From contig NZ_FYEB01000018.1 in the NCBI RefSeq assembly GCF_900187445.1, positions 37,373 through 101,372 of the forward strand: a DNA stretch of 64,000 bases, written 5' to 3'. This DNA comes from Pseudomonas sp. Irchel s3b2 (lineage in GTDB: Bacteria > Pseudomonadota > Gammaproteobacteria > Pseudomonadales > Pseudomonadaceae). Within the stretch, counting starts at the first letter, position 1. Each line of letters begins with the position of its first letter. Below, piece by piece: positions 1 to 8,801 of the stretch. Made by a program: the position numbers and the translations under genes. The notes under the pieces were generated by a model, which ran no database searches, was not told the origin of the DNA, and worked only from the letters and a program-made list of their open reading frames with translations.

Positions 1-382
1 GCGCCAGCAACTCCGCCACACGCCGGTCGATTTCGCTACGGGACAGTTCACCGGCGAGGGTCAGCGGCAGCGCGACGTTGTCGGCCACAGTCTTGGACGC
101 CAGCAGGTTGAAGTGCTGGAAAATCATCCCGACCTGCTGACGGAAACGCCGCAGGCTATTGGCGTCTAGCGCGGTGACTTCTTCGCCATCGACGATGATC
201 TTGCCGCCACTGGAGTTCTCCAGGCGGTTGATCAGACGCAGCAGGGTACTTTTTCCCGCGCCGGAATGGCCGATCAGGCCAAAGACCTGCCCATTCTCAA
301 TCGTCAGATTGGTTGGATGCAGGGCGGGAATATCCTTACCGGCGACGCGGTAAGTTTTGTGGACGTTTTGAAACTCGATCAC
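1..382 (-). CDS. metN: Methionine ABC transporter ATP-binding protein MetN (partial)
   Basis: N-terminal ~127 codons of an ABC ATPase; the rest lies beyond the left edge. It begins VIEFQNVHKTYRVAG and has a Walker A GHSGAGKST near residue 40 and a Q-loop IFQHFNLL. The start is read as GTG at 382, where the family's usual M-I-E-F N-terminus falls; no ATG is nearby. MetN powers import of D- and L-methionine with the permease MetI and lipoprotein MetQ, which would follow to the left. In P. aeruginosa metN is also next to the lipoprotein/znuB block, which supports the call. The subfamily is recognised from sequence feel and synteny; a close amino-acid importer ATPase is the alternative. Confidence 0.85.
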   Translation of the reverse strand, partial: MIEFQNVHKTYRVAGKDIPALHPTNLTIENGQVFGLIGHSGAGKSTLLRLINRLENSSGGKIIVDGEEVTALDANSLRRFRQQVGMIFQHFNLLASKTVADNVALPLTLAGELSRSEIDRRVAELLA

Positions 383-575
383 GTAGCGAACCTTGTGGGG
401 CGCGTTAGAAAGGGATCAGCGGTTAGCCGGGCGCGCATTTTAGCCTGTCCGTATAGAGGTTCTTAGCATTTATTTCGCATCCAACCAGCGATTTGGCAAT
501 AACGCGATCAAAGGTAGGGGAGCCTAAGGCCAAGGCGATTCCTGCTGGAGGATCTTTTTCGAATGGGAGGACGCC

Positions 576-665
576 TTCGCGGGCAAGCCTCGCTCCTACG
601 GGTTTAGCGTCGTTCGTTGATTAAGGAAACGATACCAACCTGTAGGAGCGAGGCTTGCCCGCGAA
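576..665. repeat. REP palindrome pair, family A
   Basis: Two inverted copies (576-599 and 642-665) of a REP element with core GGAGCGAGGCTTGCCCGC, separated by about 42 bases. It occupies most of the 383-669 gap between metN and the lipoprotein gene. I see no coding region or other clear signal in that gap. The pair sits at the 3' end of the lipoprotein gene, where it could act as a transcript-end hairpin (inference). Confidence 0.9.
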
Positions 666-669
666 GCTT

Positions 670-1386
670 TTAAGGCTTACGCGGACTCAAAACCATTTGC
701 GCCGGAATGTTGCGCAGAATCTGCTTCTCCAGCTTCAGATCAAACTCCGAATCCAGTTTCTTCACCCGTTTTGTCAGCAGCGTGGCCAGCCATGGGTAAT
801 CCTGGGTGCGCGGCGCCTGAATGCTCACGTCGCATTGATAATTCACTACATCGGCGGCGATGGCATCCAGTTGACGACGAAGCTTGCTCATATCGGTGAG
901 GTTCAACGCCACCGTAGTGCTTTCAGCCGTCGGGTCGATGACTTTGGCCTGAGGTTTGGCTTCGGCAGCCTTGAGGGCCGCTTCGGCTTGATCCAGTTCA
1001 GCCTTGCGCGCATGAACAATGGCGCTGTTAACGCCGCCGGTCAGCGCCGGAGCCTTGGGCATCAATACCCGGGCACGGCTGAGGGCAGTGGCCGCGGCAT
1101 TCACATCACCTTTTTGCAACACGATCTGGCTACGCAGCAAATAGGCTTCAGCCAATTGCCGCTGGTATTGCTCGAGGGATTGATCGTTGGGTGACTCGGC
1201 CTGCAAGGCTGCCAATTGTCCTTCGGCCGTGGCCAGCTCGCTGCTGGCCAGGCTTTGTTCCAGCTGTGCGATGGCCGTGGCCCGCGCATCGGGATCCTCG
1301 GTGGCCGCCGGTGGCGTGCTTTGGCAAGCGCCCAGCAGCAGCGAAAATGCGACAAGGAGCAGATAACGGGAGGCGAACGGCTTCAT
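670..1386 (-). CDS. Predicted lipoprotein of unknown function (PA5502-like)
   Basis: 238 aa with a lipoprotein signal peptide: basic start, hydrophobic stretch, and a lipobox ending L-L-G-A-C near residue 20. The body is mostly alpha-helical and Gln/Ala-rich, with TPR-like helices around residues 30-110, a coiled-coil stretch (130-150), and a C-terminal part with one Cys (YQCDV). It is probably anchored to a membrane facing the periplasm. It follows znuB on the same strand after a 37-base gap, so it may be read through from the zinc-transport operon, but no zinc-binding motif is visible. I recall a gene of this type at the same place in P. aeruginosa (PA5502). Function unknown. Confidence 0.75.
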   Translation of the reverse strand: MKPFASRYLLLVAFSLLLGACQSTPPAATEDPDARATAIAQLEQSLASSELATAEGQLAALQAESPNDQSLEQYQRQLAEAYLLRSQIVLQKGDVNAAATALSRARVLMPKAPALTGGVNSAIVHARKAELDQAEAALKAAEAKPQAKVIDPTAESTTVALNLTDMSKLRRQLDAIAADVVNYQCDVSIQAPRTQDYPWLATLLTKRVKKLDSEFDLKLEKQILRNIPAQMVLSPRKP

Positions 1387-1423
1387 TCCTGCGACTCTCT
1401 ATTTGCGCAAAAAACGAGCAAGT

Positions 1424-2212
1424 CTACACCCCTCGACGGGGCAGGACAAAACTCAGCAGAAACAGCGCGGCGGCCGTCACCACAATCGACGGGCCGGCCG
1501 GGGTGTCCTTGAACCAGGACAACGCCAGCCCGCCACACACCGCGAGCATGCCCAGCAGGCTCGCGCCCAATGCCATCTGCTCCGGCGAGCGGGCGTGACG
1601 CTGTGCCGCAGCCGCCGGAATAATCAGTAACGAAGTAATCAGTAACACGCCGACGATTTTCATCGCCACCGCGATCACTACTGCGATCAGCAACATCAGG
1701 GCCAGGCGCAACGCCGCCACTGGTAAACCTTCCACCTTGGCCAGTTCTTCGTGCACCGTGATCGCGAGCAAGGGTCGCCACAGCGTGACCAGCAATGCCA
1801 GCACCGCCGCGCTACCGCCGAGGATCCAGACCAGATCGGTCGGGCTGATCGCCAGCAAGTCGCCGAACAGATAAGCCATCAGGTCGATCCGCACTTCATG
1901 CATGAAGCTTAGTACCACCAGCCCCAGGGAGAGCGTGCTCGGTGCGAGAATTCCCAAAAGCGTGTCGGATGCCAGCGGCTGACGTTGTTGCAGCGTCACC
2001 AGCAATACCGCCAGCAACAAGCAGCCTACAGTGACGGCAACGGTCGGGCTGACATCCAGCAGAAAACCCAGCGCCACACCGAGCAGTGCGGCGTGGGACA
2101 GGGTGTCGCCGAAATAGGCCATGCGCCGCCAGACCACGAACGAACCCAGCGGGCCCGCGACCAGCGCCAGGGCCAGACCTGCAAGCAGGGCGAAGAGCAG
2201 AAAATCAGCCAT
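1424..2212 (-). CDS. znuB: Zinc ABC transporter permease ZnuB
   Basis: 262 aa, almost entirely hydrophobic with about 7-8 membrane segments, of the ABC-3 permease family. The sequence FGDTLSHAALLGVALG near residue 40 is the family's characteristic segment. It forms the inner-membrane channel for Zn(II) with the ATPase ZnuC and the binding protein ZnuA. The start is taken at the ATG at 2212 (MADFLLFALL), which overlaps the end of znuC by 8 bases; the frame is open further upstream but those residues do not look like a membrane protein. Third gene of zur-znuC-znuB. Confidence 0.93.
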   Translation of the reverse strand: MADFLLFALLAGLALALVAGPLGSFVVWRRMAYFGDTLSHAALLGVALGFLLDVSPTVAVTVGCLLLAVLLVTLQQRQPLASDTLLGILAPSTLSLGLVVLSFMHEVRIDLMAYLFGDLLAISPTDLVWILGGSAAVLALLVTLWRPLLAITVHEELAKVEGLPVAALRLALMLLIAVVIAVAMKIVGVLLITSLLIIPAAAAQRHARSPEQMALGASLLGMLAVCGGLALSWFKDTPAGPSIVVTAAALFLLSFVLPRRGV

Positions 2213-2990
2213 GCTTGCAGCTATCTCCATGAACGTGGGTAGTGGCCGACGGGGCCGCGCTGACCACCGAACCATGCAAATCGTGGGCATGGTCGTGATG
2301 GTGGTGATAAATAGCCAGGCTTTGTGCGTTTTTTCCGAACAGTTCGACGAATGCCGGATCGCCGCTGACCTGTTCAGGATGCCCGGAACAGCAGACGTGG
2401 CGGTTCAGGCACACCACCTGGTCGGTGGTGCTCATCACCAGATGCAAATCGTGAGAAACCATCAATACGCCGCAACCATGACGGTCGCGCAAGCGTGTAA
2501 TCAAGCTGTAGAGCTCTGCTTGACCGGCCACATCGACGCCTTGCACCGGCTCATCAAGCACCAGCAATTCCGGCTCGCGCAGCAATGCCCGCGCCAGCAG
2601 TACACGCTGCATTTCGCCACCGGACACACTTTGCACCGGGCTATCGATCACCTGTTCGGCACCGACTTCCTTGAGGGCGGCCAAGGCCCGAGCGCGATCC
2701 ACGCCCGGCACTAGACGCAAGAAGCGCAGCACCGACAGCGGAAGGGTCGGATCGACGTGAAGTTTTTGCGGCATGTAACCGACCCGCAGTTTCGGCTTGC
2801 GCCACACACTGCCGCTGTCCGGCTTCAACAGGCCAAGCACCGCGCGTACCAGCGTGGTTTTGCCGGCACCGTTGGGGCCGATCAGGGTGACGATCTGCCC
2901 CGGCTCGACGCTCAGCTCGATGTTGTCCAGCACGTTTTGCCCGGCAAAGGTGACGGCTACCTGCTCAAGGCGAATCAGCGCGTTGCTCAT
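2205..2990 (-). CDS. znuC: Zinc ABC transporter ATPase ZnuC
   Basis: 261 aa ABC ATPase: Walker A GPNGAGKTT near residue 38, signature SGGEMQR, Walker B LLVLDEP, and the switch His in MVSHDLH. The C-terminus is very His-rich (HHHHDHAH, then HVHGDSCKHG), as often seen in ZnuC, and may bind zinc. It energises Zn(II) import through ZnuB. The chosen ATG at 2990 overlaps the zur stop by one base (TGATG), which indicates translational coupling. Expected to be repressed by Zur when zinc is plentiful (family knowledge). Confidence 0.94.
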   Translation of the reverse strand: MSNALIRLEQVAVTFAGQNVLDNIELSVEPGQIVTLIGPNGAGKTTLVRAVLGLLKPDSGSVWRKPKLRVGYMPQKLHVDPTLPLSVLRFLRLVPGVDRARALAALKEVGAEQVIDSPVQSVSGGEMQRVLLARALLREPELLVLDEPVQGVDVAGQAELYSLITRLRDRHGCGVLMVSHDLHLVMSTTDQVVCLNRHVCCSGHPEQVSGDPAFVELFGKNAQSLAIYHHHHDHAHDLHGSVVSAAPSATTHVHGDSCKHG

Positions 2991-3472
2991 CAAGCCCCCT
3001 GGCAACCCGAGCAGAGACCAATGACTTCAACGGTCTGGGCCTCGACGATAAATCCGACATCCCTGGCGCTGCCGATGATCGCGTCGCTGATGGATTTCTG
3101 TTCGAGTTCGATCGCGGCGTGGCATTCGCGGCAGATCAGGAACTGGCCTTGGTGAGCGTGTTCCGGGTGATTGCAGCCGACGAAGGCGTTCAGCGAAGAG
3201 ATCCGGTGTACCAGGCCGTTTTCCAGCAGGAAATCCAGCGCGCGGTACACGGTTGGAGGCGCGGCGCGGCGGCCGTCCTGCTCACTGAGCACCGCCAGAA
3301 TGTCATAGGCACCCAACGGTTTGTGGCTTTGCCAGACCAGTTCCAGCACTCGCCGGCGCAAAGCGGTCAGTCGCAGCCCCTGACGTGCGCACAAGGCATC
3401 GGCCTCAGACAATGCGCTATGCACGCAATGAGAGTGGTCGTGGGGACGGCTGGCGATCGGTGTTTTAGGCAT
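2990..3472 (-). CDS. zur: Zinc uptake regulator Zur (Fur family)
   Basis: 160 aa Fur-family repressor. A His-rich N-terminus (HDHSHCVH) precedes a winged helix (LTALRRRVLELVW...VYRALDFL) and a C-terminal dimerisation domain with the metal-site residues of CNHPEHAH and two Cys pairs (CRECH; CSGCQ at the end) typical of the structural zinc site. With zinc bound it should repress zinc-uptake genes. It starts the zur-znuC-znuB operon and is divergent from znuA; the 66-base gap between the two start codons should hold the shared operator. Its position with znu genes separates it from Fur itself. Confidence 0.93.
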   Translation of the reverse strand: MPKTPIASRPHDHSHCVHSALSEADALCARQGLRLTALRRRVLELVWQSHKPLGAYDILAVLSEQDGRRAAPPTVYRALDFLLENGLVHRISSLNAFVGCNHPEHAHQGQFLICRECHAAIELEQKSISDAIIGSARDVGFIVEAQTVEVIGLCSGCQGA

Positions 3473-3490
3473 GAGCGGCGACGAGTTTTG

Positions 3491-3514
3491 TGAGAGACGT
3501 TATTATGTTACCCG
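3491..3514. promoter_or_regulatory. Candidate Zur operator between zur and znuA
   Basis: The AT-rich stretch GTTATTATGTTAC (3499-3511) lies in the short zur/znuA gap within otherwise GC-rich DNA. It resembles a half of the Zur box consensus (TGTTATAnTATAACA) but its symmetry is imperfect. Location and composition suggest a Zur site serving both divergent promoters; this is inference. Confidence 0.45.
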
Positions 3515-3538
3515 TTCTCGCCTCTTCGAGTGGTCATC

Positions 3539-4459
3539 GTGTCCCGACTTTTTTCTACGTTTGTCGCATTTGTCGCAAGTTTTCTGCTGATCGGCTCAGC
3601 CCAAGCCGAAGTCAAAGTGCTCACCAGCATCAAGCCCCTGCAGCTGATCGCCGCTGCGGTACAGGACGGTATAGCGGTTCCGGAAGTCTTGCTGCCGCCC
3701 GGCGCTTCGCCCCATAACTATGCCTTGCGCCCTTCCGACGTACGGAAAGTGCAATCGGTGGAGCTGGTGTACTGGATCGGCCCGGACATGGAAGGTTTCC
3801 TGCCTCGCGTGCTGAAAGGTCGTACGCTGCCCAGTATCGCGGTGCAGGATTTGCCTGGCCTGAAACTGCGACATTTCGCCGAAAATAACCACTCTGACGC
3901 CGAAGAAGCGGACGAGCATGATCACGATCACCGCCCCGGCAACCTGGATGCGCATTTGTGGTTGTCACCGATCAATGCCCGCGTGATCGCCACCAAAATG
4001 GCCACCGATCTGAGTGCTGTAGATCCAGCCAATGCGGCGCGCTACCAGAGCAATCTCAAGGCGTTCGATGAGCGTCTCGATGCTTTGGACCTGCGCCTGA
4101 AGGCTCGCCTGGCAGGTATCGCGGGCAAGCCTTACTTCGTGTTCCACGAAGCCTTCGACTACTTCGAAGACGCTTACGGCCTCAAGCACACCGGCGTGTT
4201 CAGTGTCGCTGCCGAAGTGCAGCCCGGTGCCCAGCACGTGGCAGCGATGCGCACGCGGTTGCAGGAAGTCGGCAAGACCTGCGTGTTCAGCGAACCACCG
4301 TTGCGCCCGCGCCTGGCAGAAACCCTGGTGGCCGGGCTGCCGGTGAAACTGGCGGAACTGGATGCATTGGGCGGGTACACGCCAGCGACCGCTCAGGGGT
4401 ATGAGCAGTTGCTGGAAAAGCTGGGGAATGATTTGGCGGGGTGTTTGGAGTCGTTGTAA
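3539..4459 (+). CDS. znuA: Zinc ABC transporter substrate-binding protein ZnuA
   Basis: 306 aa periplasmic binding protein of the TroA/ZnuA family. A signal peptide ends in SAQA before EVKV. Metal-site histidines are visible in ASPHNYAL, DAHLWLS and FHEAFDYF. A His/Asp/Glu-rich loop (HSDAEEADEHDHDH) near residue 120 is typical of zinc-specific members. It captures periplasmic zinc and delivers it to ZnuB. The start could be GTG at 3530 or GTG at 3539; 3539 is preferred because GAGTGG precedes it at proper spacing. Divergent from zur. Confidence 0.93.
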   Translation: MSRLFSTFVAFVASFLLIGSAQAEVKVLTSIKPLQLIAAAVQDGIAVPEVLLPPGASPHNYALRPSDVRKVQSVELVYWIGPDMEGFLPRVLKGRTLPSIAVQDLPGLKLRHFAENNHSDAEEADEHDHDHRPGNLDAHLWLSPINARVIATKMATDLSAVDPANAARYQSNLKAFDERLDALDLRLKARLAGIAGKPYFVFHEAFDYFEDAYGLKHTGVFSVAAEVQPGAQHVAAMRTRLQEVGKTCVFSEPPLRPRLAETLVAGLPVKLAELDALGGYTPATAQGYEQLLEKLGNDLAGCLESL

Positions 4460-4482
4460 ACAGAAAGTTTGGTGGTGAATTG

Positions 4483-4548
4483 TTCGCGGGCAAGCCTCGC
4501 TCCTACAAGGATTGCACACATCCTGTAGGAGCGAGGCTTGCCCGCGAA
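4483..4548. repeat. REP palindrome pair, family A
   Basis: Inverted copies at 4483-4506 and 4525-4548 of the core GGAGCGAGGCTTGCCCGC with an 18-base spacer, between the convergent ends of znuA and thrB. It can form one long hairpin and may serve as a transcript boundary for both genes (inference). Confidence 0.9.
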
Positions 4549-4552
4549 GCTT

Positions 4553-5503
4553 TTAAAGGGCGAACGGCAACGGCGTACTGACCTTCTGCCGCTGCGCCAA
4601 CCGCAGCTGAAATTCCATCGGATCGTGAATCAAAACATCCTGCCCGGCGAAAGACTCCGCGGCGATCAACCGCGACAACCAGAACCGTACGCACGCCACC
4701 CGCAGCATGGTCGGCCATAGCTCGGCTTCGGCAGCGGTAAACGGTCGCAGCGCGGCATAAGCGCCCAACAATGCCCGCGCCCGAGCGCCATCAATCTGCC
4801 CTTGCTCATCCGAACACCAATCGTTCAAGGCAATTGCCACGTCATAGAGCATCGGCCCCGAACAGGCGTTGTAGAAGTCAATCAACCCGGTCAGGTGCGT
4901 GCCTTCGAACATCGCGTTGTCGCGGAACAAGTCCGCGTGGATATTGGCCCGCGGTAGTGCCAGAATTTTCGTCTTCTGCTGCGTGATTTCATCCAGAGCC
5001 CGTTGCAGCAGATCGCTTTGCTCGGCATTCAGGTGCGAGAGCAACTGCGTGCCCTCCTCCAGCATCCAGTCCAGGCCGCGATCGGTTTTACGTTTGATCA
5101 TGTTGGCCTGGGTCGCCAGATGCAGATGAGCCAGCAGCTCGCCGACCTGAGCGCAATGCTGCGCGTTGGCGTCCTTGATGTGCTTGCCCGCCAGACGTGG
5201 CTGCAACAGCGCAGGTTTACCGGCCAGTTCGCGCAACGCGACGCCGTCGGTGGTGCGCAACGCATAAGGCACTGGAAGATCAGCGTCGTGCAGTACATCG
5301 AGCAATTCGATGAAAAACGGCATCTCCTGCACCGGGCCGCGCTCGACCAGAGTCAGGACAAATTCGCCCTGCTCCAGGCTGATAAAGAAATTGGTGTTTT
5401 CGCTACCGGCGGCGATCCCCTGGAAATCAAGCAGGCGGCCAAGCCCGTAAGGGGCGAGAAAGGTTTCCAGCTCGGGCCGAGCCAGGGGAGTGAACACAGA
5501 CAT
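4553..5503 (-). CDS. thrB: Homoserine kinase ThrB
   Basis: 316 aa protein of the aminoglycoside-phosphotransferase-like kinase fold, the homoserine kinase type used by pseudomonads rather than the GHMP type of E. coli. The catalytic loop HADLFRDN is intact, followed by the metal-binding IDF. It phosphorylates homoserine to O-phosphohomoserine in threonine synthesis. The ATG at 5503 (MSVFTPLARPELETFL) is chosen because the family begins this way; the frame is open 14 codons further upstream. It follows the DUF2782 gene with a 59-base gap on the same strand, as in other pseudomonads. Confidence 0.92.
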   Translation of the reverse strand: MSVFTPLARPELETFLAPYGLGRLLDFQGIAAGSENTNFFISLEQGEFVLTLVERGPVQEMPFFIELLDVLHDADLPVPYALRTTDGVALRELAGKPALLQPRLAGKHIKDANAQHCAQVGELLAHLHLATQANMIKRKTDRGLDWMLEEGTQLLSHLNAEQSDLLQRALDEITQQKTKILALPRANIHADLFRDNAMFEGTHLTGLIDFYNACSGPMLYDVAIALNDWCSDEQGQIDGARARALLGAYAALRPFTAAEAELWPTMLRVACVRFWLSRLIAAESFAGQDVLIHDPMEFQLRLAQRQKVSTPLPFAL

Positions 5504-5562
5504 GGTTAAAACTGCCAGTACGGGCGCTGCGACTGCCTGCGCCAATTTAAATTAGGAGCGGT

Positions 5563-5850
5563 TTACCACTCGAATATTTTCCACGACGGAATCAGCATAT
5601 CCGGCTGATCCGAGCGAATGAAGTTACCGTCCGAACCATCAGCGCGCACCAGGAAATACGGTTTACCGACTTTCGGGGTCACCTTGATGGCATACAAAAA
5701 GCCATTTTGCCGATATTCCTGAATCGTTTTATCGCCTTCCGTGCGGATCGTTACATCCGGGTCCGCCGAGGGCGCGTCGTCCGCCGCCATGACAGCCAAT
5801 GGAGTGATTGCAAACAAGCCAGCCAGCAACAAGCGATTTAGTGTGCGCAT
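5563..5850 (-). CDS. Small exported DUF2782 protein
   Basis: 95 aa. A signal peptide ends at VMAADD; the mature part is about 70 aa with beta-strand character and motifs DVTIRTEGDKTIQEYRQNG and GKPYFLV typical of DUF2782. It is predicted periplasmic; its role is unknown. It lies immediately upstream of thrB and divergent from polA, an arrangement conserved in Pseudomonas as I recall it. Confidence 0.82.
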   Translation of the reverse strand: MRTLNRLLLAGLFAITPLAVMAADDAPSADPDVTIRTEGDKTIQEYRQNGFLYAIKVTPKVGKPYFLVRADGSDGNFIRSDQPDMLIPSWKIFEW

Positions 5851-5924
5851 GATAACCTTGTCCCTTTGTCGTCAACGGTCCCGCTATTCTAGCGCCGGAC
5901 CCGCCGAAAAGGTTGATCCTGCTC

Positions 5925-8693
5925 ATGAGCCAAGCCCCCCTCGTCCTGGTGGACGGTTCTTCTTATCTGTACCGCGCCTTTCACGCGCTGCCACCGCTGA
6001 CCACGTCCAAAGGCCTGCCGACCGGAGCGGTCAAAGGCGTATTGAACATGCTCAAAAGCCTGCGCAAGCAGTACCCGGACAGCCCGTTCGCCGTGGTATT
6101 CGACGCCAAGGGCGGGACGTTCCGCGACGCAATGTTTGCCGAATACAAGGCCAATCGCCCAAGCATGCCCGACGACATGCGGGTCCAGATCGAGCCGCTG
6201 CATGCCAGCGTCAAGGCCCTGGGCTTTCCATTGCTATGCGTGGACAACGTTGAAGCGGACGACGTGATCGGCACCCTGGCGCGCAGCAGTGCGGCCGCCG
6301 ACCGCCCGGTGGTGATCTCCACCGGTGACAAGGACATGGCGCAACTGGTCGACGGGCACATTACCTTGGTCAATACGATGACCGGTAGCGCGCTGGACGT
6401 GGAAGGCGTGAAGGAGAAATTCGGCGTCGCTCCCGAGCAGATCATCGATTATCTGGCACTGATGGGCGATTCGTCCGACAACATTCCGGGCGTTCCGGGT
6501 ATCGGTCCCAAGACCGCTTCCGGCCTGCTGGTCGGCGTGAACGGCGGCCTGACCGAGCTCTATGCGCAGCTCGACATCGTCCCGACCCTGCCGATTCGCG
6601 GCGCCAAAACCCTGCCGGCCAAGCTCGAAGAGCATAAGGAGATGGCGTTCCTCTCCTATCAACTGGCAACCATCAAGATCGACGTGCCGCTGGACATCGG
6701 TCTCGATGACCTGCAAATGGGCAAGCCGGATCACGACAAGCTCGCCGAGCTCTACACCCTGCTGGAATTCAAGAGCTGGTTCGAAGAGAACCAGCGCGAT
6801 GCCAAGCGCTCGGGTCAGGACATTGTCGAGGTCGTCCAGGAACAGCCGGGCGCCATTGAAGCGAAGTACGAAACCATCCTCGACCAACCGCGTTTCGAGG
6901 CCTGGCTGGACAAACTCGACAAGGCGCCGTTGATCGCCTTCGTCACCGAAACCAACGGCAACGATGCCCAACATGCACAACTGGTGGGTCTATCCTTTTC
7001 CGTCGCGGCCAACGAAGCGGCCTACGTTCCGCTGACTCATTCCTACATGGGTGTGCCGGAACAGCTGGATCGCAACACGGTGCTGCTGGCGCTGAAGCCG
7101 CTGCTGGAAAACCCGAACAAACTGAAAGTCGGCCAGCACGCCAAGTTCGAGACCAATATCCTCGCCAATTGCGCTATCGGTGGTGATCAGAGCAACGGGA
7201 TTGTTGTTCGGGGTATTGCCTACGACACCATGCTCGAGTCTTACGTACTGGACTCGACGGCCACCCGCCACGACATGGACAGCCTGGCACTCAAGTACCT
7301 GGGCCAAAGCAAGACCGACATTCAAGAGATTGCCGGCAAAGGCGTCAAACAGCTGAGCTTCGACCAGATATCTCTTGAGCTCGCTGGCCCCTATGCCGCC
7401 GAAGACGCCGACGTCACTTTCCGCCTGCATCTGGCATTGCAGGAAAAACTGGCAACGACGCCAAGCCTGGGCAAAGTGCTCAACGACATTGAAATGCCGC
7501 TGATGCCGGTTCTGGCCCGAATCGAGCGCCAGGGCGCGCTCGTGGACGCCAACCTGCTGGGCATCCAGAGCGTCGAGTTGGGCGAGAAACTGGTCGCCCT
7601 TGAGCGTGAGGCTTTCGCCATTGCCGGTGAAGAATTCAACCTGGGTTCGCCGAAGCAACTGGGCGTGATCCTCTACGAAAAGCTCGGCTTGCCCGTACTC
7701 AGCAAGACCGCCAAGGGCCAGGCCTCGACGGCCGAAGCGGTATTGGCCGAGTTGGCGGAACAGGACTACCCGCTGCCCAAGGTACTGATGCAGTACCGCT
7801 CACTGAGCAAGCTCAAAAGCACCTACACCGACCGTTTGCCAGAGCAGATCAATGCTCGCACCGGGCGCATTCATACGTCTTACCAGCAAGCGGTCGCCGC
7901 CACCGGACGTTTGTCGTCCATCGACCCGAACCTGCAGAATATTCCGATCCGTACCGCCGAAGGTCGTCGAATTCGTCAGGCGTTCGTCGCACCGAAAGGC
8001 TACAAGCTGCTGGCGGCGGACTATTCGCAAATCGAACTGCGGATCATGGCGCATCTGGCCAAGGACGAAGGCTTGCTGCACGCCTTCCGCAACAACCTCG
8101 ATGTACACCGGGCAACGGCCGCAGAGGTGTTTGGTGTGGAGCTGGACGCGGTCACCAACGATCAGCGTCGTAGCGCGAAAGCCATCAACTTCGGTTTGAT
8201 CTACGGCATGAGTGCGTTTGGCCTGGCCAAGCAGATCGGCGTTGACCGTAAACAATCCCAGGCCTACATCGACCGCTATTTCGCCCGTTATCCCGGCGTA
8301 CTGGCATACATGGAGCGCACGCGCGCCCAAGCCGCCGAGCAAGGTTTCGTCGAGACCATTTTCGGTCGTCGTCTCTACCTGCCGGAAATCAATGCGAAAA
8401 ACCAGGCTCTGCGCAAAGCTGCCGAGCGCACGGCGATCAACGCCCCGATGCAAGGCACCGCGGCGGACATCATCAAGAAAGCCATGGTAGCGGTGGATAA
8501 CTGGCTGACATCGTCAGGCCTGGACGCCAAAGTCATCCTGCAGGTGCACGATGAATTGGTGCTTGAGGTACGTGAGGATCTGATTGACCAGGTACGTGAA
8601 GAGATTCGCGTGCACATGAGCAATGCCGCCCAACTGGATGTACCGCTCCTGGTCGAGGTGGGTATAGGCAACAACTGGGATGAGGCGCACTGA
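5925..8693 (+). CDS. polA: DNA polymerase I PolA, with altered proofreading site
   Basis: 922 aa with the full three-domain layout: 5'-nuclease (about 1-290; ISTGDKDMAQL, VEADDVIGTLA), 3'-5' exonuclease fold (about 325-510) and polymerase (about 530-922; DYSQIELRIMAHL, the O-helix RRSAKAINFGLIYG, QVHDELVLEV). It fills gaps and removes RNA primers. Polymerase and 5'-nuclease residues look intact. In the exonuclease domain, the segment that reads AFDTET in E. coli reads AFVTET here (Val340 for Asp355), and KYDRGIL reads KFETNIL (Glu409 for Asp424); Glu342, Tyr490 and Asp494 are kept. Proofreading may be lost or weakened. The start at 5925 (MSQAPLVLVDGSSYLYRAF) fits the family; upstream codons are not needed. 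Confidence 0.96.
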   Translation: MSQAPLVLVDGSSYLYRAFHALPPLTTSKGLPTGAVKGVLNMLKSLRKQYPDSPFAVVFDAKGGTFRDAMFAEYKANRPSMPDDMRVQIEPLHASVKALGFPLLCVDNVEADDVIGTLARSSAAADRPVVISTGDKDMAQLVDGHITLVNTMTGSALDVEGVKEKFGVAPEQIIDYLALMGDSSDNIPGVPGIGPKTASGLLVGVNGGLTELYAQLDIVPTLPIRGAKTLPAKLEEHKEMAFLSYQLATIKIDVPLDIGLDDLQMGKPDHDKLAELYTLLEFKSWFEENQRDAKRSGQDIVEVVQEQPGAIEAKYETILDQPRFEAWLDKLDKAPLIAFVTETNGNDAQHAQLVGLSFSVAANEAAYVPLTHSYMGVPEQLDRNTVLLALKPLLENPNKLKVGQHAKFETNILANCAIGGDQSNGIVVRGIAYDTMLESYVLDSTATRHDMDSLALKYLGQSKTDIQEIAGKGVKQLSFDQISLELAGPYAAEDADVTFRLHLALQEKLATTPSLGKVLNDIEMPLMPVLARIERQGALVDANLLGIQSVELGEKLVALEREAFAIAGEEFNLGSPKQLGVILYEKLGLPVLSKTAKGQASTAEAVLAELAEQDYPLPKVLMQYRSLSKLKSTYTDRLPEQINARTGRIHTSYQQAVAATGRLSSIDPNLQNIPIRTAEGRRIRQAFVAPKGYKLLAADYSQIELRIMAHLAKDEGLLHAFRNNLDVHRATAAEVFGVELDAVTNDQRRSAKAINFGLIYGMSAFGLAKQIGVDRKQSQAYIDRYFARYPGVLAYMERTRAQAAEQGFVETIFGRRLYLPEINAKNQALRKAAERTAINAPMQGTAADIIKKAMVAVDNWLTSSGLDAKVILQVHDELVLEVREDLIDQVREEIRVHMSNAAQLDVPLLVEVGIGNNWDEAH

Positions 8694-8801
8694 ACCGCCT
8701 GAACACTCGTGCCTGCGGCCTTATGCCGCAACACAAAATAACGAAGGGCTATAGTGCGGAAAATTAAGTCGATTATTTCCAAAGGTTTTTGAAAATAGTC
8801 T

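Noticed and set aside
8491..8502. DnaA box in polA (GGTGGATAAC) and at 41240 (GGTGGATAAA)
   Set aside because: Both differ from TGTGGATAA at the first base, so they were not counted with the perfect boxes.
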